DNA of 64,000 nt from Rhododendron vialii (Eukaryota > Streptophyta > Magnoliopsida > Ericales > Ericaceae). The translations under genes and the position numbers were made by a program. The notes beneath the pieces were generated by a model. The model saw only the letters and a list, made by a program, of their open reading frames with translations, was not told where the DNA came from and did not search any database. The first letter of the stretch is position 1. The number at the start of each line of letters is the position of its first letter. Shown one piece after another: positions 47,783-59,159 of the stretch. Where the stretch lies: assembly GCF_030253575.1 (NCBI RefSeq), contig NC_080568.1:33537501-33601500 (forward strand), in the 5' to 3' direction.

Positions 47783-49711
47783 TGATGCAGCGGAAGCTAA
47801 TTGAAACACAAAACTACTAAATTGAGTTCGAATCCGTTGATTCGTAACGAATACCCGGAAATCGAAATCCTTCTCTAAACCTGTTTAGTCAAAGAATACC
47901 TAGGAATAAAGGCATCAAACACTTTGTTGATTCCGTAGAACACCAAAGAATTTGGCATAAAAGAGAACACTCTTTATAATTTCATTAATCATCAAAAACT
48001 CCATAATCCTAAGACTTACAACTCTATTTATAATCAATACTAGTAATACTAAAAAGGTAAATTGAAATTAAGAAACTACTTCCTTATTAACTAAGATACT
48101 AAATAAAAGGAAAATCACATCAACCTACCTAAGTACGGAAATAAATAATTCTAGACTAAGAATATGAAATCACAAAATTTCCTAATCAAGCTCTAATTAA
48201 ATAATTACTATATTCTTCATGAATTCACGCCTGCATCATTCACTCCGGCTTGAGAAAACTCGTCTTCAAGTTTCCATTGCTTCAAATAATTTCAAGCGCC
48301 TAAGCTTGTCTGCATTGGTCTTGAACTTCAAATTGGTTTTCTCGAACTGACATTGTAAATAAGTGCCATGAAAAACTACCAGGACATAAACAGATTCAAA
48401 CTTTTCATAAAAGAGTTTTTTGGTGATTCTTTTTCTTCTTTGAATAATCTGACAGTGACCTCTTTTCCCAAGCCAATTTTAACCACGAAATCTACAATTG
48501 TAAGTTCATTGAGCAAATCACTCACTTGAACAAACTCTCGAACATCAACAGTACCAACGGCTGGAACATCATTAGGAACACCAAGAATTAAAAAAGAATC
48601 CGAGAGCAATGTGTCGGAGTCATTTGTCTTCTTAAAGCCTTCAACAATGAAGGGGTCTGTATCAAAAACTGGTGGTTTATTCCAATCTACGATTGGATCC
48701 GGAATAATATTGGACGTGAATGGCCACCAAATTGTACCCTCCTCCATAAAGGAGCACAAATTCAGTGGGTAGTAGTGAGGTTGATTGTCAACGATCAAGG
48801 TGGCCCTCTTAAGCAGCGCTTTATGCGTATCCTCGATCTGTTGAAATCATTCCCCTAGTTGTGCACCCCGTGCAGCCTCATCACCTTCATTCATATCTTC
48901 GGCAACAACATAACGATCATCACGAACTGCTTGTCGCGCCATGATCCGGAATCGAGCGCAGGCTCTGATACCAACTGATGCAGCGAAAGCTAATTGAAAC
49001 ACAAAACTACTAAATTGAGTCCGAATCCGTTGATTCGTAACGAATACCCGGAAATCGAAATCCTTCTCTAAACCTGTTTAGTCAAAGAATACCCAGCGCT
49101 TTATGCGTATCCTCGATCTGTTGAAATCATTCCCCTAGTTGTGCACCCCGTGCAGCCTCATCACCTTCATTCATATCTTCGGCAACAACATAACGATCAT
49201 CACGAACTGCTTGTCGCACCATGATCTGGAATCGAGCGCAGGCTCTGATACCAACTGATGCAGCGGAAGCTAATTGAAACACAAAACTACTAAATTGAGT
49301 CCGAATCCGTTGATTCGTAACGAATACCCGGAAATCGAAATCCTTCTCTAAACCTGTTTAGTCAAAGAATACCCAGGAATAAAGGCATCAAACACTTTGT
49401 TGATTCTGTAGAATACCAAAGAATTTGGCATAAAAGAGAACACTCTTTATAATTTCATTAATCATCAAAAACTCCATAATCCTAAGACTTACAACTCTAT
49501 TTATAATCAATCCTAGTAATACTAAAAAGGTAAATTGAAATTAAGAAACTACTTCCTTATTAACTAAGATACTAAATAAAAGGAAAATCACATTAACCTA
49601 CCTAAGTACGGAAATAAATAATTCTAGACTAAGAATATGAAATCACAAAATTTCCTAATCAAGCTCTAATTAAATAATTACTATATTCTTCATGAATTCA
49701 CGCCTGCATCA
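47783..49711 (-). mobile_element. short non-autonomous LTR retrotransposon
   Basis: Two 456-bp LTRs (47783-48238 and 49256-49711) begin TGATGCAG and end CTGCATCA, differ at roughly six to eight positions, and are flanked by the 5-bp target duplication AGCTT (47778-47782, 49712-49716). The element lies on the minus strand: TGGTATCAGAGC, the initiator-tRNA-Met primer-binding site, is at 49242-49253 (as its complement), two bases from the right LTR. The interior is only 1017 bp, with no protease, integrase or reverse transcriptase. A 280-bp tandem duplication (48814-49093 and 49094-49373) repeats the primer-binding site and the first part of the LTR. The few LTR differences imply a recent insertion. 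Confidence 0.92.
48376..48942 (-). pseudogene. gag-derived reading frame of the LTR element, interrupted by TGA
   Basis: From ATG at 48942 the frame reads MARQAVRDDRYVVAEDMNEG and continues for 31 codons to TGA (48847-48849). The same frame then stays open for 157 further codons to a stop at 48376. MARQ..DDR is a common start of plant Ty3/gypsy gag proteins. The later part contains PIVDWNKPPVFDTDPF, which resembles a linker between gag and protease. The rest is unrecognised. The second copy in the tandem duplication starts MVRQAV. Family placement is an inference. Confidence 0.55.
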
Positions 49712-49716
49712 AGCTT

Positions 49717-50413
49717 TGAGAAAGTCGTGTCCCAAAATGCACTTTAATACTAATACTTTTAATTTTTATTAATCAAATCTAGCCTTGTGGGTAGTGTTTG
49801 TGACTTATGGGTTGCTATCTCTGCCACCTAAGTTTCAAATGTAGTAGTATTCGAAAATTAACAGGCCAAAGAAATTTAAAAAGCCGAACAATAATCGACT
49901 GTCGATATCTGTTCGGCTGAGATGCAATCTGAATAGCCCATTGCTCGTCGTGGATGATCGAGATCAGCCTAACACGCATGTTGTCTCCATGCACCCTAGT
50001 TTTCCCTTCAGCCACCTTTCAACCAACCGGTTGATGTTATAACGTTGCCTTTTACTTAGCCTACTCAAGGGAAGGGCTGGCCCGTTGCCCTAACTTGTGC
50101 AGTTAGCCTACTCAAGCCAAGAGCTGGACCAAAGAACAATTGTCTACAGGGTGCATGGTCGCTAGGAGGAATCAACCTCACCACAATTTCGCAAGGAGTA
50201 ATTGGATTTCTGGTTGCATTGCATCCATCTTATTCTAAAATATAAAAGGAGAACACCAGTTTGTTGTCCTTTTTTTTTGAAACTTTTTCATTCTTTTTTC
50301 TTTTCAAATTTAACCACCTTAGGAAAGTTTTTCCCAATTAAAAAGTTGAATATGGAATAATTCTAAGGGCATATACGAAAATATGACAAAACTAAAACTT
50401 TTGTTCAATTTTC
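49717..50413. other. intergenic, no gene recognised
   Basis: Contains TAGCCTACTCAAG as a direct repeat near 50056 and 50104, with GGGCTGGCCC/GAGCTGGACC flanks. Nothing else is supported. Confidence 0.4.
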
Positions 50414-50421
50414 CCCACTTG

Positions 50422-51101
50422 TAGGCCCGGCCCTGAGTTTTCTGGGGCCCTAGGCGACCAACCAATTTGGGGCCCTTCACATTTAGAAATGCTATATTTT
50501 CAAAAGATACAAATCATCACAATAAAACTTGCAAATACTTATATGTCGAGGTCACAAAAATTACTTGACATTACAATAACTAATGCCCATAGCCATACCT
50601 GGAATGAAAAGAGGATTCTGAGAGTCAAGAAAGCAATCTGACAAGGTGATACCGAATAAATTTAAACGGTAGATTTATTCCTTGCTGCGAAAACCGGTTC
50701 TTGCATGTTGTATCACGTTTTTACCTCTTCAAGTGCTAAAAGTATTTTGGAGGGTTGCTTTGATTTGGAATTTGAGGGTTAAGGTCACAACCCACAAGTA
50801 GGAGATGAAATTTTGGGGTGAGAGAAGCCGACTGGGTTTGTTTCTGTGTAAAATTCTACTGTATTTTTTTTTCCTTTTAAGAGTAAGAGTTCAGGAATTG
50901 GCCAAATTGGGCTGACAAAAACATTTGTGCCCTAGTTTTTGAATGGCCTCACTCAGTTAAATTAGTTTTGGGTACAAATGTTGGGCCTAAAGACTCCTAG
51001 TATACTATGTCAACCTATAATGGCGAGGGGCTCTAATTTTTGGGCTCTTTGGAGAGGTCCTAGGCCACCTCCTGGTGGATCTAGGCCCAGGGCCGGCCCT
51101 G
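50422..51101. mobile_element. hAT-type element with perfect 8-bp target duplication
   Basis: 680 bp from TAGGCCCGGCCCTGAG to CCCAGGGCCGGCCCTG. CCCACTTG flanks both ends (50414-50421 and 51102-51109). The 8-bp duplication and GGGCCGGCCC ends are typical of hAT MITEs. It has no transposase; internal GGGGCCCTAGG and GGTCCTAGGCC words extend the terminal complementarity. Confidence 0.85.
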
Positions 51102-51533
51102 CCCACTTGAAAACTGCCCGCCCTCTTATCTCTTTGAACGATTCCTTCTCTCAAAATAAAATAAATCTGGGAACAAATGCAATTGTTGGCCGTCAAAACA
51201 GATGGCAATGATAATAAGAAGTAAGAACCAAACTACTTGGCCCAACACGACTGCATCTTCTCTTTGCCTTAAAGTGAAAAGAACCCAAATCAGGTTTCCC
51301 TTGCAAATGTCTTTTTCCTGCTTCCTCTTTTTCCTGTCTTTGTGACTTAAATTTTACTGCTGTTTTGTTTGTTTGATATCATGGTACTGTATGTATAACG
51401 TCTGGGGATTCTACGGGTTTTGGTTAGCATAATATCTGCAATGATCGTGTCATTAGAAAACAAAAAGAAGAGAATATTTATAGCTTTTGGAATAGGGCAA
51501 TGCTACGGTACACACCTCCGTACCATATGCATC

Positions 51534-51535
<2 letters not shown>

Positions 51536-51631
<96 letters not shown>
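51536..51631. repeat. (GA)n microsatellite, about 48 units
   Basis: Uninterrupted GA run about 0.76 kb upstream of the PLD start codon. Reading frames through it give spurious Arg-Glu or Leu-Ser repeats. A shorter GA run follows at 51895-51912. Confidence 0.95.
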
Positions 51632-51632
<1 letters not shown>

Positions 51633-52206
51633 ATCTGAATGCTGCAGAAGTGGAATCATCCATGTCTACAGCCCACCCACCAGGTTCCTCAGTTTGACCA
51701 CGCAAAATGGAAAACCTTGTGTATACACAAGCACAGAATTTGCAGAGAATATACCAACATTTGTTCTGGGCCCCACAACTGTATTTTGTGCGAAAATCTG
51801 TTGTTTGACAATGATTTCTACTAGTATCTTATTCACAAAGAAAAGGTCCATTAATTCCATACCCAATGCGCGCACAAAAACGCTGCAAGATCTGAGAGAG
51901 AGAGAGAGAGAGTTATCTCCACTCTTTGTGGTGTTTGTGTTGAAGAATTACACCTCATTTAATTATTAATTGCTGATGACTTGTTTTCATATTCATTCTT
52001 TTGGAAGAAATGTGATTGGAGATTTCAACTTAAAGGAAAAAACTTGAGGGAGACTTGAGGGTTGTCTCCAAGACTAGAAATGCAGATTTCCATAAGTTTT
52101 TCCAAACTGCAGAAAAATTCAATTGCATTCCAAGCATATGCATTCCTATATATGCACCAAAAGCATTGCTTTGGATCAAAAGAGTAGCCCGACTTACCTG
52201 TACGTC

Positions 52207-52213
52207 TTTATAT
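52207..52213 (+). promoter_or_regulatory. possible TATA box of the PLD gene
   Basis: TTTATATAAC about 185 bp before the ATG. A second candidate, CTATATACT, lies near 52262, directly before the CT tract. Either would put the CT tract in the 5' UTR. Confidence 0.4.
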
Positions 52214-52279
52214 AACAAATGATATTGATGACACAACCTCTTATATGTCAAAATACACGACCTATATACTCCGATCTGC

Positions 52280-52282
<3 letters not shown>

Positions 52283-52364
<82 letters not shown>
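52283..52364. repeat. (CT)n microsatellite, about 40 units, in the PLD 5' UTR or promoter
   Basis: Uninterrupted CT run ending 29 bp before the PLD ATG at 52393. It is complementary to the GA tract at 51536-51631. Confidence 0.95.
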
Positions 52365-52366
<2 letters not shown>

Positions 52367-52392
52367 AAAGGATTGTTTAAAAGACTAGAGCA

Positions 52393-55300
52393 ATGGAGGG
52401 AAAGCACAGGTTCCTCCATGGAACACTTGAAGCTACTATCTTCCATGCAACACCTTACACACCACCTTTCCCCTTGAATGTAAGTGCCTCCAACTTTATT
52501 TTAATTGCAATGATCAGCGATCGTTTCCCCCCCAAGCCTTTTCCTCGACAAAGTTAAGTAAGTTTATGCTATGTTTCAATCTTCAATTCTCGGAAGTCGG
52601 AAAGAATAGGCAGACAAAAACATATTTTATAGGAAAAAAAGGAAGTGAAAGGAAATATTTTACGTTCTTTTGGGTAGTTTACAAAAATGAGAAGAAGCTA
52701 GTTAACTACACAATAAGATCGGTTTTGTAGCTGTAACAAATGATCAACATGTACAAGTAGCGCATTTCCAGCGTATCCAACTTCTGATCTTTCTAAACTT
52801 AAATCTTAGGAATTCAGATATTGGCAATTTAATTGGCATATTTAGTCTGAGATCAACACTTATGCGTATGATATTATACTGCAAAATGTGTATGATATAT
52901 TATACTGTAAAATGTTCAGATACGCGTTTGAATCAAGTGGGATTTAGGAAAAATGCGAATTTTCCCTCATCCATGTGGGAGGCTAGCTACAAATACTTAG
53001 TTCCTAGCAAATGGGAGTATCTCTTTCTGCAATATTACAAACTTGAAAGATTTCAAGTATTCAAGTTGTGTATGGCCCTACGGGTTTCAGAAACATAAAG
53101 CACGTATGCGATTTTGATCTCATGTCGTATCCATCATATCCATGCTCCCTTACCAAATTCAACTTTGCAGTGCATATTAGGAAATGGAAAGCCCAGCTAT
53201 GTGACTATCAAGATAGACAACAACAAAGTAGCAGCAACAAGCCCAGAAACTGACCGCGTTTGGAACCAAACCTTCCAAATCCTTTGTGCTCATCCATCCG
53301 ATTCCACAATCACCATTACATTGAAGACCAAGTGCTACGTCCTGGGGAAAACACAAATTCAAGCCAATCAAATCTTAAACGAAGCAAGTCTGATCGATGG
53401 ATTCTTCCCGCTCAACATGGAAAATCGAAAGCCAAATGCAGAACTCAAGCTGAGATTCATGCTCTTGTTCAGACCAGCCGAACTCGAACCTACCTGGGGA
53501 AAATTGCTCAGCAGTGGTGCATTCGAGGGGTTGAAGAACGCTACATTTCCTCAACGCTCCAATTGCATTGTTAGGCTGTACCAAGATGCTCACCACAGCT
53601 ATAGCTTCAAGCCACCACTTGGGCTTTGTGGCGACCCAAGAAAACTTTGGGAGGATGTGTTCAGAGCCATTGAAGATGCAAAGCATTTGATTTACATTGC
53701 AGGGTGGTCTTTCAATCCCACTTTGGTCCTGGTAAATGGAATGACAGTTAAATAACTTTTCATAGAAGTGCTCAAAGTTCAGTGTGCAGCACTGAATTCA
53801 TCCTGGTCCTGGTGGCGCGTGGCCCCATCCAGGATGAATGCAGCGCCAGCATAATTGCATTTTTTGAGAAGTTAGTGGATGTTACCAAGGCATTGCCGCG
53901 TCGTACCCAACTAGAATAAATGATTTTTACAGTGGAATACACCACTTCTATGATGAGGTTTTGCCCGAAAACCTGCTTCTGGAATCCCCCGTCTTCTAAA
54001 CGCCTACTCACGACGCAATACACTCTAAGCTGCACGATGTCGTGAAATTATAGTACTCGACAAACCTCAAAGGCACATCATATGGCTGGGAGTGAATAGA
54101 ACCAATGAGAAATATATTATTGAGGACAAAGGATCCCATGCCAAAAATATGGAAGAGCAATGATTAATTTTACCTGCAATATGCACATTTTTTCTGTGAC
54201 AGAATCTCTCATTTGTAAACCACCGAGGAAACTATTTCGGCATCCCTTTGTTTTACTGCTCTGATGTGTTCTTGGCCAGGTTCGGGATTCACAAACAGAC
54301 ATCCCTCACGCGTGGGGAGTAAAGCTCGGTGAACTGCTGAAGTGGAAAGCAGAAGAAGGTGTAGCTGTAAGGATTATGCTCTGGAATGACGAAACTTCGT
54401 TACCAATCATCAAGAACAAAGGACTAATGAGAACGCATGACGAAGACACTTTCGCCTATTTCAAACACACCAAAGTTATATGCCGACTGTGCCAGCGGTT
54501 ACATAACAAGTTTCCCTCAGTTTTCACTCACCACCAAAAAACCATAACAGTGGACACTCGAGGAAACTTCCCTTCTAGCAACCGAGAAATCATGAGCTTC
54601 ATTGGTGGATTGGATCTCTATGATGGCCGGTATGATACTGAGGAGCATTCCCTCTTTCGGGATCTTAATACAGAATCGCATGCAAATGATTTCTATCAAA
54701 CAAGCCTTTCTGGTGCTAGCCTTCTCAAAGGTGGGCCTAGAGAGCCATGGCACGATACTCATGCTTGTATCATTGGAGAAGCAGCTTGGGATGTTTTGAA
54801 GAATTTTGAGCAAAGGTGGAAAAAGCAATGTGATCCTTCATTACTAGTCCCTCTGAAAACCATCTCAGATCTCTATCACCAAAATACTCCAGAAACCATG
54901 TCTAAAGAAAGGAATTGGAAGGTTCAAGTGTTGCGATCCATTGACCGCGTGTCATCAACCCAGATGCCGGAAAATTATGCTGTGGAGCGGAGCATTCATG
55001 AAGCTTACGTAGAAGCTATAAGGCGTGCAGAGAGGTTTATATATATAGAGAACCAGTATTTCATTGGAAGTTGCCATTTTTGGGAGAAAGATCAACATTG
55101 TGGATGCACGAATTTGATCCCAGTTGAGATTGCACTTAAAGTGGTGAGTAAAATCAAAGCAAAAGAGAGGTTTTCTGTGTATGTTGTTATCCCAATGTGG
55201 CCAGAAGGAGTGTCGGAGAGCGAACCAGTTCAAGACATGTTGCATTGGACCAGAGAAACAATGGCAATGATGTATAAAATGATTGGAGAAGCGATAAAAG

Positions 55301-56334
55301 AGAGTGGCGAAAATGGGCACCCAAGAGACTACCTGAATTTCTTCTGCCTTGCAAATAGGGAAGAGAAGGGGGAAGAGGAGTTTGTTCCTCCGGATTCTCC
55401 TCATCCTGCAACACAATACTGGAATGCTCAAAAGCATAGGAGGTTCATGGTTTATGTTCATTCCAAGCTCATGATAGGTACGAATATTACATTCGTTTTC
55501 TGTCTTCCTTTTCTTTTTTGGAAAACGTCGAAAACTTACCAATTTCAGGAAAATTTTCGGGAAACAACCAACTTTGTCCAAAGACAGAAAATCTGTTTTC
55601 GAAGTTTCGTATGTGTTGCCCCATAAAATCAAAGATGATATGAAAAGACGAGTATTTCCAAAAATTCGACTATTTTTGTTTTCAACAACACCAATAACTG
55701 CTCACTCTGTCTGTAAAATCTTCTGAAAACCAACCCACTTTCTCAGGACGCACCAAAATTTTTTTGGCCGAAAATGATATCAGAATGACGAGTGCTTCTA
55801 ACATACCCCCATAATGAGTGACTAATGCTCTGTTATGTTGACTCGAACGTATGAAATCGATCACTATGTTGTTGCTGATTTGCCGTTTGTTCGTCAGTGG
55901 ACGACACCTACATGTTGATAGGATCCGCCAATGTGAACCAGCGATCGATGGATGGGCAAAGAGACACTGAAATTGCGATCGGATGCTACCAACAGCAAAA
56001 CGGGAAGCAGCAGATAAGCCGGGGGGACATCCATGCATACCGTATGTCACTGTGGTTCGAGCATACTAGAAAAGCGGAAGAAATGTTCCGAGAGCCTCAT
56101 ACCATCGAATGCGTTCAAACCATCCGCAGTATAGGAGAGCATGCGTGGAAAATATACAGCGGAGAGGAAGTTATAGACATGGAAGGCGTTCACTTAGTTA
56201 CTTACCCGGTCGATGTAAACACCGATGGTTCTGTAGAGGATCTTGAGGAGGATGGTGGCAGTTATTTTCCAGATACAAGAGCTCTGGTCAAGGGGAAGCG
56301 GTCGAAAATTCTACCACCTATACTCACCACGTAG
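52393..56334 (+). CDS. PLDE: Phospholipase D epsilon (alpha4-type)
   Basis: PLD hydrolyses phosphatidylcholine and related lipids to phosphatidic acid, acting at membranes. Exons are 52393-52479, 53171-53731, 54280-55477 and 55898-56334, all GT..AG, totalling 2283 nt and 760 residues (Arabidopsis PLD-epsilon is nearly the same length). Residues 1-135 form a C2-like domain (GTLEATIFHATPYTPPFPL, PSYVTIKID, VWNQTFQILCAHP). The first catalytic HxKxxxxD is H301-K303-D308 (HHQKTITVD). The second is H610-K612-D617 (VHSKLMIVDDTYMLIGSAN) and spans the last intron. IYIENQYFIGSC and the C-terminus KGKRSKILPPILTT are also family marks. The C2 region and the C-terminal KRSK..PP.LTT point to epsilon rather than alpha1 or delta; the C2 of this class is known to have lost Ca2+-binding acidic residues. 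The gene looks intact. Confidence 0.93.
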
Positions 56335-57876
56335 TTGCAACGATCGATTTCAAAATCATTCGTATGATCAGATCATTTACATTAGATTCTTTGACACCTT
56401 TTTTTTTTTGGATAAGCAATTCTTTGACACCTTTGTTTGCAAAAGATGGATGAAATTTAGATTGTGCCCATATAGTTCCTTCTAGTTGTTCTTGTATACA
56501 TTCAATTGTAGAGCATTCTTTATCACAAGTACATATATGTGAGTAACCCATTCATTTTGGAAACTAAATTCAGTGAAACTTTTCATATTCTCTTTTGATA
56601 GTTCCTATTTGAATTTCTTTTTTGAGCCACCAATGCATTGGCCAGCCATGTGCATTCAAATCACTGATGTGGTTGGTTCAACGGGTAAGTACTTAGAGTT
56701 TTCTCACTCAATCCTTGAGTTCAAGTCTTCATAGCCCCACGGTCGGGCTAAATATATTTTTTTCGTGCCTATAGAAGATGGTAGGACCTTAACTTCGGGC
56801 CCAATATAGATACGGTGGGGCTATAGATGGGTAGCCCCTTGGTGAGGCTAAATATACTTTTTCGTGCCTGTAGCCGGTGGCGGATCTTAACTTCGGCCCC
56901 AATATAGATACGGTGGGGCTACAGATGGCTATGTGGTGTTAAGAACAATAGGTAGGTATATCTGCACATTCATTTATAGCACCGACGGAAAAAGAAAAAA
57001 AAGCCGCCATGAATATTCAGAAAACAAACCGTCAATTAGATCTTACTGACCCCATTCAGGCTGGAAATCGTCGGAATATTTCCTATCAATCTATCTCTTG
57101 CAACGATTAATAAATTCCAATCATAGAAACCATTCAAATGCTTAAAAACAAATTGTAAAAAATACCAATATCCGGATAAGATGAACTCCAAAACTGGAGA
57201 AAAGCTATTAAGGCAAGCGTACAAAAAAATGAACCGTTTCAATCGTCTAAATAAAAACCAAAGGCAAAAATTGGACGGGCCCAAATTTTACCATAACTGA
57301 AATAGGAGTTAGCCCCCTCGATTTGAATGACAATAATCTTGAAGATGAAAGGAAATGTGTTGTCCTATTTCCATGATTCCTACGCTTGGAACTAACTAGA
57401 ATAAGAATGTCATTTCTGATGATCAGGAATCACATTTCCAAACTAAGTAGGAAATTGATCCCTCCTGGCTCCCACCCAAGGTAATTCTAGATTTCTTGCT
57501 CAATCCCAAAAAAAAATAAAAAAAATGCTCAACTCCAATATATTATCAAAATAATCGACTCCTGGATAAGATTACTGAATTAATCCAACATCCGAATATA
57601 ATAACTCCACTATTTACAAGGAAATCTTATTCCTATCGCGGATGACAAGCATCCAAACACGGGCTAGAGAAGATATTTTTGCTACTTCTAAATTATAAGA
57701 ACCCCGTTTGGGTGGCAGCATTTTGTCTGGTATAAGCTCATTACCTTGCGTAAACAAATATTACTCTCAGAATATACCATGAACTTTACATAAACAAAAA
57801 CTACTGAGAATATACCCATATACAGCTTTGACCAGCTAAGTAGTACTGATATTCAGAGTGACTTTTGGTTTTCAAA
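56335..57876. other. PLD 3' flank and intergenic sequence
   Basis: 56335 to about 56560 is likely 3' UTR. Beyond it lies the SINE-like segment described separately and AT-rich DNA with no recognised gene. Confidence 0.45.
56660..56936 (+). repeat. SINE-like segment with a 100-bp tandem duplication
   Basis: GGTTGGTTCAACGGGTAAGT resembles a tRNA-like A-box region, and GAGTTCAAGTC about 50 bp later resembles a B-box. Two units follow, 56746-56845 and 56846-56936, both running GGCTAAATATA..TTTTTCGTGCCT to AATATAGATACGGTGGGGCT. The tRNA ancestry is an inference. Confidence 0.45.
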
Positions 57877-58020
57877 AATGCTACAACCTCACCCATACAC
57901 ACCCTCATTCGCATGGGTGTGTGGGTCCTACACACAGTAGTAGCGTAGTGTGCGCCGGCCTCCACACCCATGTGAGTATGAGTATGTAATTGAGTGAGGT
58001 CGTAAAATGATTGTACTTTT
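57877..58020. mobile_element. hairpin MITE (family B)
   Basis: AATGCTACAACCTCAC..CACCC..CATGGGTGTGTGGG pairs with CCACACCCATG..GTGAGGTCGTAAAAT. The central ACACAGTAGTAGCGTAGTGTG matches the layout of the hairpin at 35441-35580. Confidence 0.5.
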
Positions 58021-58492
58021 TTGAGGAAACGGAACATATCATGCTTGACAGAACGTACGCAAATCAACATGAATTAGGCGACACATTGAACATACAACTG
58101 GAATATACGAGTACCCCCCCTCAATAAGAACGATTGGGCACTTTGTTCCTCCATCAATAATTAGATGTTAAAGACAACAGTACTCAAGGCCGGACCGTGT
58201 TTGAACAAGTGCTTTTCAGTAAGGGATCTGTGCCAACTTCGATCAATATACTATGCAGTGCATTAACGGACTAACCTTTCCCTTTGTCTGGCTACTCAAC
58301 TCCAAACGGTAAGGCCATATATAACCTAATTGATTCACACATCCCATGTAAAGACATTCTTCACCATGGTAAAGAATCCAAAGACGAAAATATCGATCAT
58401 GGCTAAAACTAGTGCATTCTTGAACGACCAATCAGTTCCCCAAGGTAAAATACCCGAAAAAGACAAAAGAGAGCTGTAAGATCATGCACAGA

Positions 58493-58496
<4 letters not shown>

Positions 58497-58528
<32 letters not shown>

Positions 58529-59143
58529 GCATAAATTACCGCATCATGACCGTAAATATAATCACGTCAAGAAAAAATACGAAATGATAGAATATGCAAA
58601 AAAGAGCAACTCAATCTAAATTGAACATATCCTTCGTCAGAGCAAAGTATTTGGCAGCTTGCGTCCACAATAGCAAAATAGTCTCCACTGGCACTATGAA
58701 GACCTTTAGCTCCATTTAGACCAATGAACCAATCAACCCGGAAGAAATTTCAATTCCACAAAACCTTGAAAAAACTCATGTCTGTCGACACTTCCCCCGA
58801 AAAACCAATTGCATCTTTGCCTATCTGTGTCTCCTCCAACTAATTCATAAGTTAGCATTGTGAATTAGTGGATTCACCATGGAAGAGGACAATGGTAGGG
58901 TAATCAAAAGAATAAAGTTGCTTTATTACTTCGTCATTTTCTCATCAGTTCCTACACCTTTTTCCTCTCTCCAAAAATCCCTCCTACAAAATCCACCACC
59001 AAACATGGCCTTGCGCAGTTTCATGAGTCTTACCTTTGTTGAATCCCAATATCAAGGATACCTGCTAACCACTTGACCTTTCAAGAAGTTTACTCACCCC
59101 ATTTCCACCTGCAAAATATCGAAAAACAAGTATCAGAGCAAAT
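58497..59143. repeat. direct repeat copy 1 (about 650 bp) flanking the kinesin fragment
   Basis: Begins with a CT tract (58497-58525), then GCATAAATTACCGCATCATGACC. It continues, with small indels, alongside 61072-61749 through GAAGAGGACAATGGTAGGGT to AACAAGTATCAGAGCAAAT. No coding function is recognised; short open frames (58879-59076) are shared with the second copy. Confidence 0.75.
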
Positions 59144-59159
59144 GCCAGCTCAAGACAAA

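Noticed and set aside
48376..48798. host gene starting at the Met at 48798
   Set aside because: Lies wholly inside the LTR element, in frame with the gag-like start at 48942, so it is treated as element sequence.
51420..51705. Arg-Glu and Leu-Ser repeat reading frames (also at 52030-52446, 38604-39033, 9894-10189)
   Set aside because: Pure translations of GA/CT microsatellites.
54955..55632. 225-codon minus-strand frame inside PLD exon 3
   Set aside because: Antisense shadow of conserved PLD sequence.
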